Shown here: piece after piece, positions 36,367 through 52,853 of the stretch
Layout of the letters: the number at the start of each line of letters is the position of its first letter
How positions within the stretch are numbered: the first letter of the stretch is position 1
Assembly: GCA_905182985.1 (NCBI GenBank)
Contig: CAJJDN010000070.1
Coordinates: 427,938-491,937, forward strand
Direction: 5' to 3'
Length of the DNA stretch: 64,000 nucleotides
Origin: Paramecium sonneborni
Taxonomy: Eukaryota; Ciliophora; Oligohymenophorea; Peniculida; Parameciidae
The notes under the pieces: generated by a model
What the model saw: the letters and a program-made list of their open reading frames with translations, nothing else
Told to the model about the DNA's origin: nothing
Database searches by the model: none
Made by a program: the position numbers and the translations under genes

Positions 36367-37574
36367 TCAGTTATAGTGTAAGCTCGAATGTTTTTTGATA
36401 ATTGATTTAACTTTGTTTTCTATTGGGTTTTTCTTATTGTTAATTTAACTATTTTAAGTATTTAAATTTTATTATATTTTTAAAACTGATATCTTATTTA
36501 TTGAATGTATGGATGATGTTTTAGTTCTCATAACTGATTATCTGTTATTATTATATTGAGAGTAGTTAGTATTCTTAATGAGATTATTACTCTATTATTA
36601 ATCTTATTATTAGTTTTAGGATTAATTCTTTAAGAGTATTTTCTCTCGATGAGTATCTTCATCATCCCAATCATAAATGTACTCAATTCTTAGTTCATTT
36701 TCTTTCATAATTGACATAAAAAGATTTTTAAGATAATTGTAGTCTGGTTTTTCATCAAATTTAAGATTCTTAGCATATTCAATAAAATGGTATAATTATT
36801 TTGGATGATTTTTACATAAAGTTTCACTTGAAGTGGCTAATTTTTTTTCCATAATTCTGTCATATTTATCCTTTTAAGTATTAGCTCTTAAATTTTACCA
36901 TGGTAATGTACCTCTCAAGAAGTACATAATAACATATCCAAGAGATTCTAAATCATCTCTTCTAGATTATTCAATTCCTAAATGAGTATTAATAGAAGCA
37001 TATCTAGCAGTTCCAGTCAAAGCTTTATTATCTTTATATGGAATATGAGTATCTTTATTAATATACTTTTTAGCTAATCCATAATCAACCATATAAACTC
37101 TATCTTTATGTGTTTTGCCTAATAAGAAATTATCAGGTTTGATGTCTCTATGAAGGAATTATTTGCTATGTAAGAATTCTATACATTCTAACATTTATAG
37201 AGCTAAGACAGTAACTGATTGCAATGAAAAGATGCGATTATTGTCTGTGAAAATATCTTCAAGACTTTTGCCTAACTGCTCCATGACTAGGAAATTATAA
37301 TTGTCTTATTATAAATATCCGTAATATTTTGGAATGCCAATAATCGGGGAATTGTTTAGATATTAATAAAGCTTAGATTCAAAAAGAAGTTGGGGATGTT
37401 TAGTATCAGATCTCTCTATTTTGATCGCGTAATCTTAACCATTGGCGGTAGCTGAATAAATTTCACCAAATGCTCCTGCTCCTAGTTTTTTGAGAAGCTT
37501 ATATTATCTAGGGATTAGGAGTAGGTTTACTTATTTAATAGGAATCCACTCATATCCTTAATAGTATATTCCAT
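36367..37574 (-). CDS. Casein kinase 1 family protein kinase
   Basis: 394 residues; a 23-nt intron (GTAAACCTAC...TAG) after codon 14 gives an exact frame. Landmarks: glycine loop [14 protein letters not shown], lysine in YAIKIERSD, catalytic loop [24 protein letters not shown] (Tyr replacing Phe of DFG), [20 protein letters not shown] (the CK1 substitute for APE), and [16 protein letters not shown]. These are diagnostic of CK1. The C-terminal 100 residues are Gln/Asn/Ser-rich. CK1 enzymes phosphorylate acidic or primed Ser/Thr sites in cytosol, nucleus and cilia; ciliates have large CK1 families. The start codon is only 21 bp from the divergent transportin start, so the two share a promoter. 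Confidence 0.93.
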
Positions 37575-37595
37575 CAGTTAATTAATTATTAAATC

Positions 37596-40500
37596 ATGGC
37601 TGAATTTTCGATTGAAAATGTATGTCAAGCAATCCAAGTTTTTAATTCAGGATAAGTTGAATAAGCAGACAGTTTTCTAAGAAGCTTCTCATAATCAAAT
37701 GAAGCTTGGGGAATTTGTATTAAGATATTGTAATAAAATCCTGATCCATCATTGGTGTTTTAATTGTTACGTATTTTGTAATCCAAAATTCTCTACGATT
37801 TCAGTATTCCAATATAATCATACATTAGTATCACTAAAACCTACAGAAGTGCCATAAATATATTAGAACTGCATTCAAATCATACTTCACTATAGTGTAT
37901 TAAATTAAAAATCAACTAGAATATAATGTGTACTTATGTTCATCTATTTATACTTGTACACATATTCATCGCAAACCAAATCTATTTTAGAGTAAACATA
38001 TTATTTATTTTTAGAGTTATTTCACAAATCCTTGATTACTCACAAAATAATAGTCCTCATTAGAAGTTCTTATATGATGTCTTAGAGACACTTCCAGAAG
38101 AGCTTACAGAAAATAAAAAAATTATTATTGATGATGAAAAAAGGAAGCTTATTGCTTAAGACATTAAAAATAAATAAATGTTGGACATTTTAACATTTCT
38201 ATAAACATAATGGAATGCAGTATCTGATGATTCTCTTAAGTATAATATCTTAAAGTCATACAAAAAATGGTTGGAATTCATGAAATCTAGTATAACTGAA
38301 GAAGAAGTAATTAAAAAATTTAAATCATTATAGGCAATTCAATTTATGAATTTAAGTAGTCAAACTACTCTCTTTAAAGGTACTTTGGAATCCATAAGTA
38401 ATGAAGAATTACAGAGTAAAGCTGTTGAAGCAATATGTACATTTGTTGGTATCATTCCGAAAACAATATGTGAATAACCTTAATTAGAACCATAAGTTTT
38501 ATAAGTATTATTTGATGAAATTTATAAAACATTTCCTGCATGTAAAAAAGCATTAGAGGAAGAAGCTTCTGATGAAATATATAACTTTATAAAACTATAT
38601 TGCAAGGTAGGTAAAAAGGTAATACATAAAATCTTAATTAATACTTAATTGGAGCCATTTTTATAAATGATTTTGGGGATATTTTGTCATGAAAATTCTT
38701 TTACTGAAAGTGATGTGTTAATGGATTTTTGGATTAAAATGATTAAAACATTAAGAATAATGAATGATTTGTAATTGTAAAATAAATTTTCAATAACATT
38801 TGAATAACTGATTAATGGATGTGTTTAGAAAAGCAAAGTGAATAAAATACTTTTAGCTGAATATGGGATTTCTCCTAAAATTAAGGATGAATTTGAACAA
38901 TAATTAGACACTAGATCATAGATGAAAGAAATAATGGAGGAATTAGTAACTATCATTCAACCAAATTTAATTATCTAACATTTAGGAGGTATTCTTAAGA
39001 AGGAATTTATTCCACAAATGAATGAAAATGGTTGGATTACATTCGAAGCTTGTATGAATTTAATTAGTGGCATAATTAAATAGATAATACTAAAAAATGA
39101 TTAAATAGGTGTTTAATACTTAATGGAGATTATAAAATTATATTTGGATGTGTATCAATAATAACCATAGGCAAGCAATAATTTCATAATGAAATCAGGT
39201 AATATTGTATTTGATTATTATTTTTAGTTTTTAAAACAATTTCAAAAGGTTGTGCTTAATTGATAAGTTCAAATGAGTTATTACCATCATTATTCAATTT
39301 TATAACAATAGGCATTCATCATAAGGTTTCATCAGTTTAGAAGAAAGCAACAAAAGCATTTTAATTAATTTGTTAGTAAAATTAAAACTTTGTGTTGTTA
39401 CATTTAAATTAATTTTTAGATCTGATATTTACATTACAATAAGTGTAATAATAATTAATTTTAAATTTAGATCTAATTATGACAATTTAATAAAAGGAGT
39501 AGCTAATGCAATATGTTCGAGTTAAGAAACAATGTAAAATTATTATTTAAAATTGTGTTCAATTTTCGCTCAAAATTTAGTTCAATTATAAAAATAGATA
39601 GAAGAATTACTAATAACATAAGCAGGATCTGATACATTAGAGGAGAACATTAAACAATATAGTAAGAACATTTCAAGTTTAGCATATGTAAATAGCTAGA
39701 TTCCTGCTAATGAATCAAATGAATACTTAGCAGTGAGAATATTAATAGTAAATGTTTATTAAGAATTATGGCCAATTTTAAAATTTGGTATGGAGAGAAT
39801 TGCAATATTTGAACATGGAGTAGCAGAGAAGATTGTTAGATATACAAAACATACATTCAGAAAGGCATTTAACTAGTTTTCAGTAGATTTGTTAACATAA
39901 GTATTTCAAAGTTTTTTGAATGTTTATCGATAAGTTCCAATAACAGCATGTATATATATAGCTGAAGTATCTGCAACTGTATTTTATAAATATCCAGAAT
40001 ATCGTAATCTACTATCTGAAGCATTTGAGAATCTTTGCAATATTACATTTTAACACTTGCCTTAATTATCAAGTTTTGAAGAGAATCCTGATTTAACAGA
40101 AGATTTGTTTGGAATGCTTGTTAGATATGGTAGATATACACCAGTGTTACTATTATAAAGTTAAGCATTATAAACAATTTTATAATTGACACTAATGGCA
40201 ATAGGATTAGAACATGCAGGTGCAGCAAAAGTGTTGTATTCATGGTTAGAAGTGGCTTTTTTGATGTTAAAACCATAAGATGAAGCATTCAAAGTGTAAA
40301 TTCCATAAGAATATAAAGAGAGTATTTATAATATAATTATATTAATAGAATTCTAATAAATTATCAATCCATTAATTCCTTAATATACATCGAAATTATT
40401 TGAAGCCTTAAGAAAAGGTCCAACAGATGAAGAAGTGGAAGATTATATTTAAGATTGTATAATAGCTTTATCGAAGATATCATTTATTGATTATCATACA

Positions 40501-40653
40501 TTATTGGGTTCTGTTTTAGAAGAGGGACCTTAAAATATTCTGACTCAGTCAGAGAAAAGAACATGGATAGAAAATAATTAAGATACTGATAAATAATAAT
40601 AATTTTTAAAATTATACACAAGAAGATGTATTTAGAATACTTTGAGAGGGTGA
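37596..40653 (+). CDS. TNPO3: Transportin-3/Mtr10-like importin beta
   Basis: Roughly 960-985 residues. The start is ENVCQAIQVFNSGQVEQADS then FLRSFSQSNEAWGICIKIL, the N-terminal HEAT pattern of the TNPO3/importin-13/Mtr10 branch; PSLVFQLLRILQSKILYDF and FLYDVLETLPEEL match the following repeats. The rest is HEAT-like helices, for example LAVRILIVNVYQELWPIL and VPITACIYIAEVSATVFYKY. Introns of 25, 23 and about 29 nt are visible and at least one more is needed near 39,430-39,470, so the exact length is uncertain. The family imports SR splicing factors and other cargo in a Ran-dependent way. TGA at 40651-40653; the PPME1 gene converges 61 bp beyond. Confidence 0.82.
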
Positions 40654-40714
40654 TAAAATGTAAAATTAATATATATCTATTATTTTTAATAAGTATTTCT
40701 AATGAACACATTAT

Positions 40715-42102
40715 TCAATAATATTTCTATTAATATTCATAATTCCCAATGATAGGATGAAACTTTCCAATTCCAACTTATTTAAGTTTTTCAACTTCTT
40801 CTACAGTTGTAGGGATTCTAAATTTTAATATAAAATCATGGAAATTATGAGCAGTGCTCTTAGGATCATCTTCTTAAATACTATGTCCAGTATTCTATAA
40901 TACAACCAATCTAAATTTTCCTTGCATCTAAGCAACTGTAAGATCTTTATCTAATCTTTCTTTTTCAGCTAACATCAATATTTTAGGTATTCTAATCTAT
41001 AAAAATGAATTAGTTAATCCTTCAAACCAACCCATCCAATATGGTGATGTCTTTAATAAATCAACTTTCCAATCTAAACTTAATAAATTCCCATTCTAAT
41101 CTTTAACTTCTTTCAATTATGCAGGTATTGATACTCTAGCTGATGATAATGTCATTAATGTTGATGTATTTAAACTCCATTAAATTGCTTATTCATAAGA
41201 TTTAAAATGTTTAGGTCTATTATTTACAATCTATTCCATAAATGGTAATGCTTCTATTGCACTTCCTTCAACTACATCTATTACTATTAAACCTATATTT
41301 ATTCATTATATTCTTATATACCTTAAACTTTATCTGCTTTCTATGATTATATTAATATATTAGCTGATTTTGCTGCTATTGCCCCTCCCATTGAATGACC
41401 TACTATTATTACTGTCTATTTTGGCCATTATGTAGTAATATAATCAAATATTTCTATTACATCATCCAATAATTGTTATAAACTTAACTTTGGATTCTCT
41501 TCCTCTATTTTTGATTAACCATCTAATATTCATTTATTATTATTACGTCCTCTAAAATCAAAAGAAATCAATGTTGCATATTGTTTTACTTCATTTGCTA
41601 AATTTGCAAATGACATTGCAGAATGTCCTGCTCCATGTAAACATAAAAATATTGGTGCTTTATTTTTTCCAGCAATATATATTGGTGTTCCCTATTATAT
41701 ATCAATTCTCTTACATTTGGATGATATATCATCTCGTCATAAAATTCATTCCATTTCTATGGAGAATAATCATGAATCTTTCTAGTTGGTTTACCTTATT
41801 AAGGATTTTAATGATGCGCTATAATCTCATATTTATTATTATACAATGAGTTATATTATGATCTGCTTTTATTGGTTATGGCTTTGATCCTTATAATTTC
41901 ACTGGAATCTAATTCTTACTATATATTATTCAATCATTCTATTACTTTAAATCAACATCAAATTAATCTTATTCTTCTTCCTTATCATCATCTTCATCAT
42001 CATCTTTCTATAATGATAATATATACTTTCAATTTATTTCTTTGCAATCGGCGGTTTCTATTTCTGTTGTCCTTTCAATGTTTATTTAAGTAAATCACTC
42101 AT
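40715..42102 (-). CDS. PPME1: Protein phosphatase methylesterase 1
   Basis: 411 residues; six introns (23, 27, 26, 23, 24 and 29 nt) give an exact frame. Alpha/beta hydrolase with LCLHGAGHSAMSFANLA (oxyanion loop), the nucleophile elbow VIIVGHSMGGAIAAKSA, GLIVIDVVEGSAIEALPFM, NRPKHFKSYEQAIQWS and DKDLTVAQMQGKFRLVVLQN followed by TGHSIQEDDP with the catalytic His. These match PME-1, which removes the C-terminal methyl ester of PP2A catalytic subunit and binds its active site. Length is close to the animal enzyme (386). The Asp/Glu/Lys-rich insertion near residue 30 is local. Standard-code frames on the plus strand here (41571-42093) are shadows. Confidence 0.93.
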
Positions 42103-42528
42103 TTTAAGATTTTATTTTTATTTTATTTATAAAACTAATTAATCATTTTCATCTATTTCATCTTCAATATTATCACTAATTCTTAATCCATTATCCTATA
42201 TCTCATTTTTTGTTATTTCTATAAATCTTTTTACACATACTTAATAAACAAGTTCTTACAATCAAATCTGTAATATCTAGAATCAATCAAAAAATTAATT
42301 ATTAATCATACATAATTGTAGGATTCAGATTTTTAATTTTAATTATAAGTCAAATTTTATGATTAAGGTAAAAAAATAAATAGTGTTTCAAATTTGAGTA
42401 AATTAAGATAATTTAAAAAAAAAGAGAATAATAATACTTTATGTTAGAAATGCAAAAAGATTATAACTTAATTGAATATATAAAATAAATGTAATATTTT
42501 ATTATAAATTATAATTTTATCTTTAAAA
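42103..42528. other. Divergent intergenic region with a short coding-like patch
   Basis: Between the PPME1 and MFS start codons. On the minus strand, 42,130-42,250 reads RFIEITKNEIQDNGLRISDN then an acidic stretch, in frame with the PPME1 ATG and without an intervening TGA. It could be an upstream exon of PPME1, a separate small gene, or chance. The rest is AT-rich and should contain both promoters. Confidence 0.35.
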
Positions 42529-43295
42529 ATGGAAAATAAATAAAATGATGGGAAAGATAAAACATATCATTTTTTAAATAAAGGTCATTTTAAATATCGT
42601 TGGATTTTACTTGGGTTTTGTATTTGGATAGTAGCAGGAGCATTTTTTTGTTTTGATGTACCAGCTGCTTTGCATAATACATTAAGATAACATTTTAGTG
42701 ATGTATTGACAGAAGGGGAATTTGAAATATATTTTAGTGGATTATATAGTATATATTCATTTGCAAATATATTTTTACCTTTCATTACAGGAAGTAATAT
42801 ATAATATAAGATAAATAAAAGGAATGAGAGATGCAATGGGTGATCGAATAATATTATTATAGACTGTATCATTTGTTTTTATAGGTTAAGGATTGTTTGC
42901 ATATGGAGTAATGATAAAAAGCTTTATAGTAATGTATTTGGCAAGGATATTATTGGGTTGGGGTATAGAATCCGTTTAACCAATTTAAACATCATTTGTA
43001 TCACCGTATTTTAAGGATGATTATTTAGTAATTAAATGAATTTATATAAAGGGATTAACAATAGGTATGAATACATTATTTGCTGGGTTTGGTTCTGTTG
43101 CTACAATGTATTTTTGTCCTTTGCTTGCTCTGAAATATGGATTATTAGTTGCTACATCCATTGGTTGTTTATTTAACTTATTTTGTATTATTTGTGCAAT
43201 AATATCAACAAGTATAGATAAATGTGCAGAAACTAAAATGTTAGATAATATAGATTATGATAAAGTAAAATACATGTAATTGGCATAAGAAGAAG

Positions 43296-43326
<31 letters not shown>

Positions 43327-44042
43327 TAATTAATAATCAGAAGTAAGTGTTTTTGAATAAATGAAAACATATCCAAAATTGTTTTGGTTAGTAGCTATAT
43401 ATTTTGGATTAAATTATTCATCAGTTTTAGGATTTATTAATATATCAGTAGGATTTTTGACTGAAAGATGGTTAGGAGAAGACGAAGAATCAGAACTTAA
43501 AGCAGGAGAAATGGTAGCAATTATGTGGCTTATTACTGGATTCTTTACTCCTATTTTTGGATTTATAGCAGATAAATATGGTGGAAGAGCATTTCATGTA
43601 AATTATTTATTAATCATGTAAGTGTATTATAGCAGGAATCCTATGTTTTGTTGCTCATATTACTTTATGGTACATTTATCCATTTCTATCTTTAATTGCA
43701 TTAGGAACAGCTAATGCTATTGCTTATGCATCACCATGGACAGGTGTTGTATATTTAGTTAGACCTGATTATTTAGGTAAAGCTTATGCTGTAGTTGTTG
43801 GAATTTATAATGCATTGTTTAGTATATTCCCTATTATTGTTGGAATCTTAAGAGCTTATTATGGAAGCTATTACTATTCTTAATTATTCTTATCATTTCT
43901 AGGACTTTGTTCTTTAATTACAGCAGTCTTAATTAAAATAGAAGATGTCTAATAAGAAAATTTAATTGATGGCAATAAAGTTATTAGTGCAACATCTATT
44001 GAAGAAAATTGTAAATAAAATATTGATTATGATTAAAAATGA
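42529..44042 (+). CDS. MFSD1-like major facilitator transporter 1
   Basis: 478 residues; introns of 28, 24 and 25 nt give an exact frame. About twelve hydrophobic helices in two bundles are separated by a Gln-rich cytosolic loop (nine or more consecutive Gln encoded by TAA). The first helix (RWILLGFCIWIVAGAFFCFD then VPAAL) matches the MFSD1 family, whose first helix carries the FCYDNPAAL-type motif. The A-like loop GMRDAMGDR, ARILLGWGIESVQP in helix 4 and GFIADKYGGR between helices 8 and 9 support MFS. Human MFSD1 is a lysosomal dipeptide exporter; the substrate here is unknown. The second, related gene follows 48 bp downstream on the same strand. Confidence 0.88.
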
Positions 44043-44090
44043 ACATTTATTTATTTTATTATAATTAATATTTTATTAATTATTTACAAA

Positions 44091-45467
44091 ATGAATAAAT
44101 ATAATTACTAATATAGATGGAATATGTTAACATTTTGTATCTGGATTCCCATGGGAAATTATTACAATTATGATATTCCAACATCATTATATAATTCATT
44201 TAAGACTTATCTAATTCCAATAATGTCTGAAAATTAATTTGAATTTTATTATGGATTGTTATTTAGTATCACCTCCTTTGTTAATATATTCACTCCTTTT
44301 GTTAGTGGAAGTAAATAATCATCAAATTAGTTAAGAATTAAGAGATTAATATGGTAATCGAATTGCGTTATTTGTTTTATTATTCCTAGTATCTTTGGGA
44401 TAATTCATGTTCATCTAAGGTTTCATACATTATAACTTATATTACATTATAATTGGTAGAATTCTTATAAGCATTGGAATTGAACCTTGTGGAGCTATTC
44501 AAACTAGTTTACTCTCATAATATTTTAAATTTGATCATTTAGTATAATAATATTAATATTAGGCATTAGTTGTTGGATTATGTGAATTATTTGCTTCTTT
44601 TGGAACTATTAGTGTGATGTATTTAGCACCAAAATTAGCATCTTAATACAATTTGATATTTGCAATATAGAGTGGTAGTTTTGCCATAGCAATGAGTGTT
44701 GTATGTTGTATTATAACTATTGTATATGATATAAATGCAGAAAATGTATAACAAGAAAATGAAATATAAAATACTGAGATTATTAATAAAAATAATCAAA
44801 AAGAGGACTTCCCTTTTATATATTGGATAATTATAATCTATAATATGTTACTCTTTGGATCTTTATTGACCTTTAGTAATTTTTCAGTAGGAATATTATC
44901 TGAAAGATGGTATATAGATGATGAATAAGCAGAAGAAAAGACAGGTTAAATGATGGCCATAATGTGGGGAATATCTTCTATTCTCACTCCATTTTTTGGT
45001 TATTTAATTGATAAATATAAGAATAGATCTTTATTTGTAAATTTATATTAAATATATTATAGAATATTGGAGCATCATGTCTTGGTTTTTTAGGTTTGAT
45101 GTAAATTTGGTATTATGCACCTTTTTTAGCTATTAATTTATTAGGAATTTCTTATGCTATAATGTGTGCTAGTGTTTGGTCTAGTATTGTTTATGTAATT
45201 GATGAGACTAATCTAGGATAAGGTTATGCTTATCTATTATCATCTTGTAATTTCTTATTATCTATTTTACCTCTTACCATTAGCTTAATTAAAATTAAAA
45301 CTGCAAGCTTTTTCATTTCTGTAATCATGCTCGCAATATTACTTTTTATCACTATATTACTTGGAATTTACATTTATTTCTTAGATAATCAATAAAATAA
45401 TATTCTAGATGGTTAAATACAATTAACTTAAAATTCATATGAATAATTAAAACAAGATGAAATCTGA
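44091..45467 (+). CDS. MFSD1-like major facilitator transporter 2 (tandem paralogue)
   Basis: 441 residues; introns of 25 and 26 nt give an exact frame. It parallels the upstream transporter: NMLTFCIWIPMGNYYNYDIP in helix 1, KLRDQYGNRIALFV in the A-loop, IGRILISIGIEPCGAIQT in helix 4, SVGILSERWYIDDEQAEEKT matching SVGFLTERWLGEDEESE of its neighbour, and GYLIDKYKNRS. The pair arose by local duplication and has diverged strongly; the Gln loop is missing in this copy. It has about twelve membrane helices and no signal peptide. Substrate unknown; vacuolar/lysosomal solute export is the family guess. Confidence 0.87.
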
Positions 45468-45492
45468 TATATATAATTTATATAAAATATTA

Positions 45493-49282
<3,790 letters not shown>

Positions 49283-49406
49283 ATTTGATTTAGTTATTAT
49301 TTATAATATAACTATTTCGTTATTTTTATTTATTGTATATATATATATTCATATATGAAGATGACAAAATATAAATATATATAAATATTGAATTTAATAA
49401 ATTGTA

Positions 49407-50658
49407 ATGATGAATTAGACTCCTTCAACAATAGACATATCTGAAATAGTGTAAGATGAAGAACAACAATACTAACAATATGTTAGATAGGAAAGCACTT
49501 TGGAAAAGAAATTGTAATACTCAATTTCAGCAAATAATTAAATAAAAGGGGTAGATTAATAAGAAATGTATAATAAAGAAGGATGGCTAATGAAAAAGAG
49601 TCCAAAATTATTAGTTGGATGGCAAGTAAGATATGAAATTAATTATTATTTAAATAGAAACGATACGTTAAGATTCAAGATGGAAAAATGTAATATTTTA
49701 AGGGTTTAGACAAATTCAAAGGATGCATAGATTTTCATTTGATATCAGTAACTATAAGTCCAATAATGAAGAATAATGAAATTAGTGAAATAAGGTATTT
49801 AATGTAATAATTAATGAAAAGATTGGAATTAAAAGGAATTAAAAAGATATTTTAATTTAAGAGTACAGAAAGAAATGATTTAAAAGATTGGTATCGTTGT
49901 ATCTAATAACATATATTAATGACTGAATTTTATCCAAAGATGACATTATTGAATCATGAATCAATGTGGAGATTTGAGAGAATATCTGAAACTTATTTTA
50001 GAAAGAAGGCAGATACTGGTGATATTCTATTGTTTAGGTGAGTATTCAAGTTGATTCATCTTAGAGGACAATCTCCATTAAGTAAAATCTAAAGAGCCTT
50101 TACTGGTGACAACTTTGATCATGTAGCCTTATTACTTAGATACAATAATGGAGAATTATTTTTATTTGAATCAATGGGATAAACAGTAAATTTTAATTAT
50201 TGAACTCTAGGGTGTTAGTCTATTGAGTTGGGATACTTTTATGAGAAATAATTGGCATACATTATATTAATAAATGGTATATAGATAATTAGAAGTAAAT
50301 AGATAAAATTCACTTCTTGAAAAACTAGAATAATTTGTCAAGGTTTTATATTTATTTTAAAATAAGGGATCACTTGGCAAGAAATACTAGATGTCTCCAA
50401 GTAAATTAATTAAAAGATTTACTAAATCTAATGAATCTATTGATGATCTTGAAAAAGATGATAAGACATTTTTTTGTTCAGAACTTATAGCAGCAGCGTA
50501 CTTTGATCTTTCAATTTAGTTATAAGAAGATGGGTATCATAGATGCAAATAGATGTGCTGCATCTTATTGGCCAGGTATTTTTGCATAGAATTCTAAACT
50601 TTAATTAACAAAGGGAATTTTGAAATAAGAATAGCTCATCGATTTTTCTTTAGTTTGA
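49407..50658 (+). CDS. PH domain protein with permuted papain-fold (YiiX/NlpC-P60-like) domain
   Basis: About 370 residues with several short introns (first: GTAAGATATG...TAG, 32 nt). A Gln-rich start is followed by a pleckstrin homology domain (KEGWLMKKSPKLLVGWQKRY, then VKIQDGKMQYFKG, closing in LKDWYRCIQQHILM). The C-terminal half carries the circularly permuted papain pattern: TGDILLFR, then FTGDNFDHVALLLRY with the His, FLFESMGQTGVSLLSWDTF, and FFCSELIAAAYFDL with the Cys. Such domains hydrolyse or transfer acyl/peptide bonds and include lipid-modifying enzymes; the PH domain suggests a phosphoinositide membrane. Substrate unknown. It is convergent with the WD40-like gene; the stop codons are 50 bp apart. 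Confidence 0.78.
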
Positions 50659-50708
50659 AATCAGTTTTGATAAATTATTTAATAATTAACAAATTTCTTT
50701 AAGTTAAA

Positions 50709-52600
50709 TCAAAATAAACATTATAATTAATGTCTCATTTCCTCTTAAATTAAATCAATTTCTTTTTATTAATAATAATTCCAAGTTCTCAATGAATATG
50801 GTCCTATACCATACAGATTCTAATTTTATTTATCTAAAACAATCTTTTAAATGTTAAAATTAGGAACATATAATTCATCACTATATCTTAATTTTGATTA
50901 TGAATTATTATAAATTTTTACTAAAGAATCATGGTTATCTTAATGAAGGAATAATATTTCTTTTGTTTATTCAGATATTATCATATCTATAGGGTTGCTT
51001 TACAATTCCTTATGAAATAGTACTTCATTTTTTTATGCATTCCATAATACACATTAATTTGAATTTAAACTTGAATATATAATGTTATTAGCATTACAAG
51101 GACTGAATAAAGCTTTTAATGAATTATCACTTTTCTATTGATAATTAAACTATTCAATAGTAGGACTTCTAATATCTAAGTGAATAAAACCATTCATCAT
51201 AGTAACTAATACATTATGTTCATTCACATCAATATATTTTATCTTTTAAATTTCTTCAAAACATAAATCATCCAATTATTTAAAAGTTGGAAATTCTTCT
51301 TCCATATCTCCTTTTATAGAATCTTATTCTTCATCTAATTTAAAATTTGTTTCATCAAATAAATTTGGATCCAATGGTTTTGCTAAAGGACTTTCAATTA
51401 TACTATTTCCAAATCTAGGTAACATAGGAGATTAAATTGAATTAGCCCTCAAAAACTTATTATTTTACTTTTATAATGTTACTGACAAACATTTTCTTTC
51501 ATACATTCTTTCGTCAAGGATTAATAATTCCTAAATTAAATTTCATAATTACATTATTTTTAGTACCAACAAAGATATTTTATTTCTCTTATCTGATAAA
51601 TATTGGTTAAGAATGTTATTGTAAATTACAATTATATTAATTATTTAATCCATAATAATGATAAACTTGATTTTTAAAATAGTTCCATCCCATAACATTT
51701 CCTTTATCAGTACCTGTAATAATCATTTCATCTGAAAAATTCTTATCACAAATACAAAATGAAAGATATCTAGAATCATACTCAGGAATATCACAAATTC
51801 TTTCTGTTTTAAAAGTATCATTTATTAATTCTATTCTAGATAAGTGATTCCCATTATTTATTAATATACCATTCTACTATTTTAAAGCTACAAAATTATT
51901 AAGATCTTATCTACATTAAGAATATGAACCATCAAATGCTGAAAAATATTAAATATTCTAATTTTATATATTATTTATTTACTTTTCTAATTATTCTTAA
52001 ATCGTCCATTAATTGATTTAATTTTTTATTTGTTTTAGCATCTAATTTTAATTATTTATATTAATCTTAATTTCTATCTACCAAACCTTTTATAAAATGT
52101 TCATTTTGTAATTTTTTTGGAGTTTCCTCACTTGATAATATATTAAATGATTTTTAATGATTTTATTTTACTTTTTCTAAAAATTTTTCAAGTTTTGAGA
52201 TTCTTTTTAAACTTTCTTCTGTGTATTTAGATTACTTAATGAGTGCATCAGAAAATGTTACAGGTTCAACATAACATGTTCCAACTCTATTACTAGTCTA
52301 ATATCCTTTATTTACAGGAGTCTTTGATAATACTTCATCTTTTTCCTAGAATTAATTTATGAATATAGTTACTATTTCCTTATAAGGAACAGCCAAACAT
52401 CTCGGAGTGTTAAATATTATATTTTGCTGATTGTATATAGATGTTTTATTTAATTTTGCTGATATTGTTTAAGCATGAGTAAAGCTTTAATACTAAATCG
52501 CATTAGGCAATGGAGATTCATCACATGAAAATTCTGAAATTATAGAAGTTGTTGAGGATTTTGGTACATTATGTTTGAACTTCACCGAATTGTTTTTCAT
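50709..52600 (-). CDS. WD40-like beta-propeller protein
   Basis: Roughly 600 residues with introns (one near 51,930-51,960). The N-terminal 200 residues are Ser/Thr/Lys-rich with a predicted coiled coil (YTEESLKRISKLEKFLEKVK). The remainder reads as degenerate WD blades: EMIITGTDKGNVMGWNYFK, NIFVGTKNNVIMKFNLG, VLVTMMNGFIHLDIRSP, ALFSPCNANNIIYSSL, QCVLWNAQ. The end is IQEEMRHQLQCLF. No orthologue is named; a scaffold role is inferred. A frame break near 51,515 (TGA in one reading) implies another intron. It is divergent from the unknown plus-strand gene beginning at about 52,854. Confidence 0.6.
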
Positions 52601-52853
52601 TTTTATTAATCATTATCATTTTCTTAAAATCAGCCTTTAGTGGTCATGAGACTGAAAATTAACCTTTTTTCACTCTAAAGTTTATTTTATAAAATTTTAT
52701 ATTAATATATTATATACTAATAATTATTCTTGTTTCTTTCATTCATCAAATCTTCCAATAATTCATTACTCACTTAAATTTTATTTTCAAGATACATTAA
52801 TCTATTAAATTCATAATTCATTTATTTTTAATTAAAATCAAGATCTAGAACGA

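Noticed and set aside
41571..42093. Plus-strand hydrophobic open frames inside PPME1
   Set aside because: They are reverse-strand readings of a gene with clear catalytic motifs and an exact spliced frame.
43300..43335. AATAATAAT stretch as a non-coding microsatellite
   Set aside because: It is in frame within the first MFS transporter and encodes the Gln loop.
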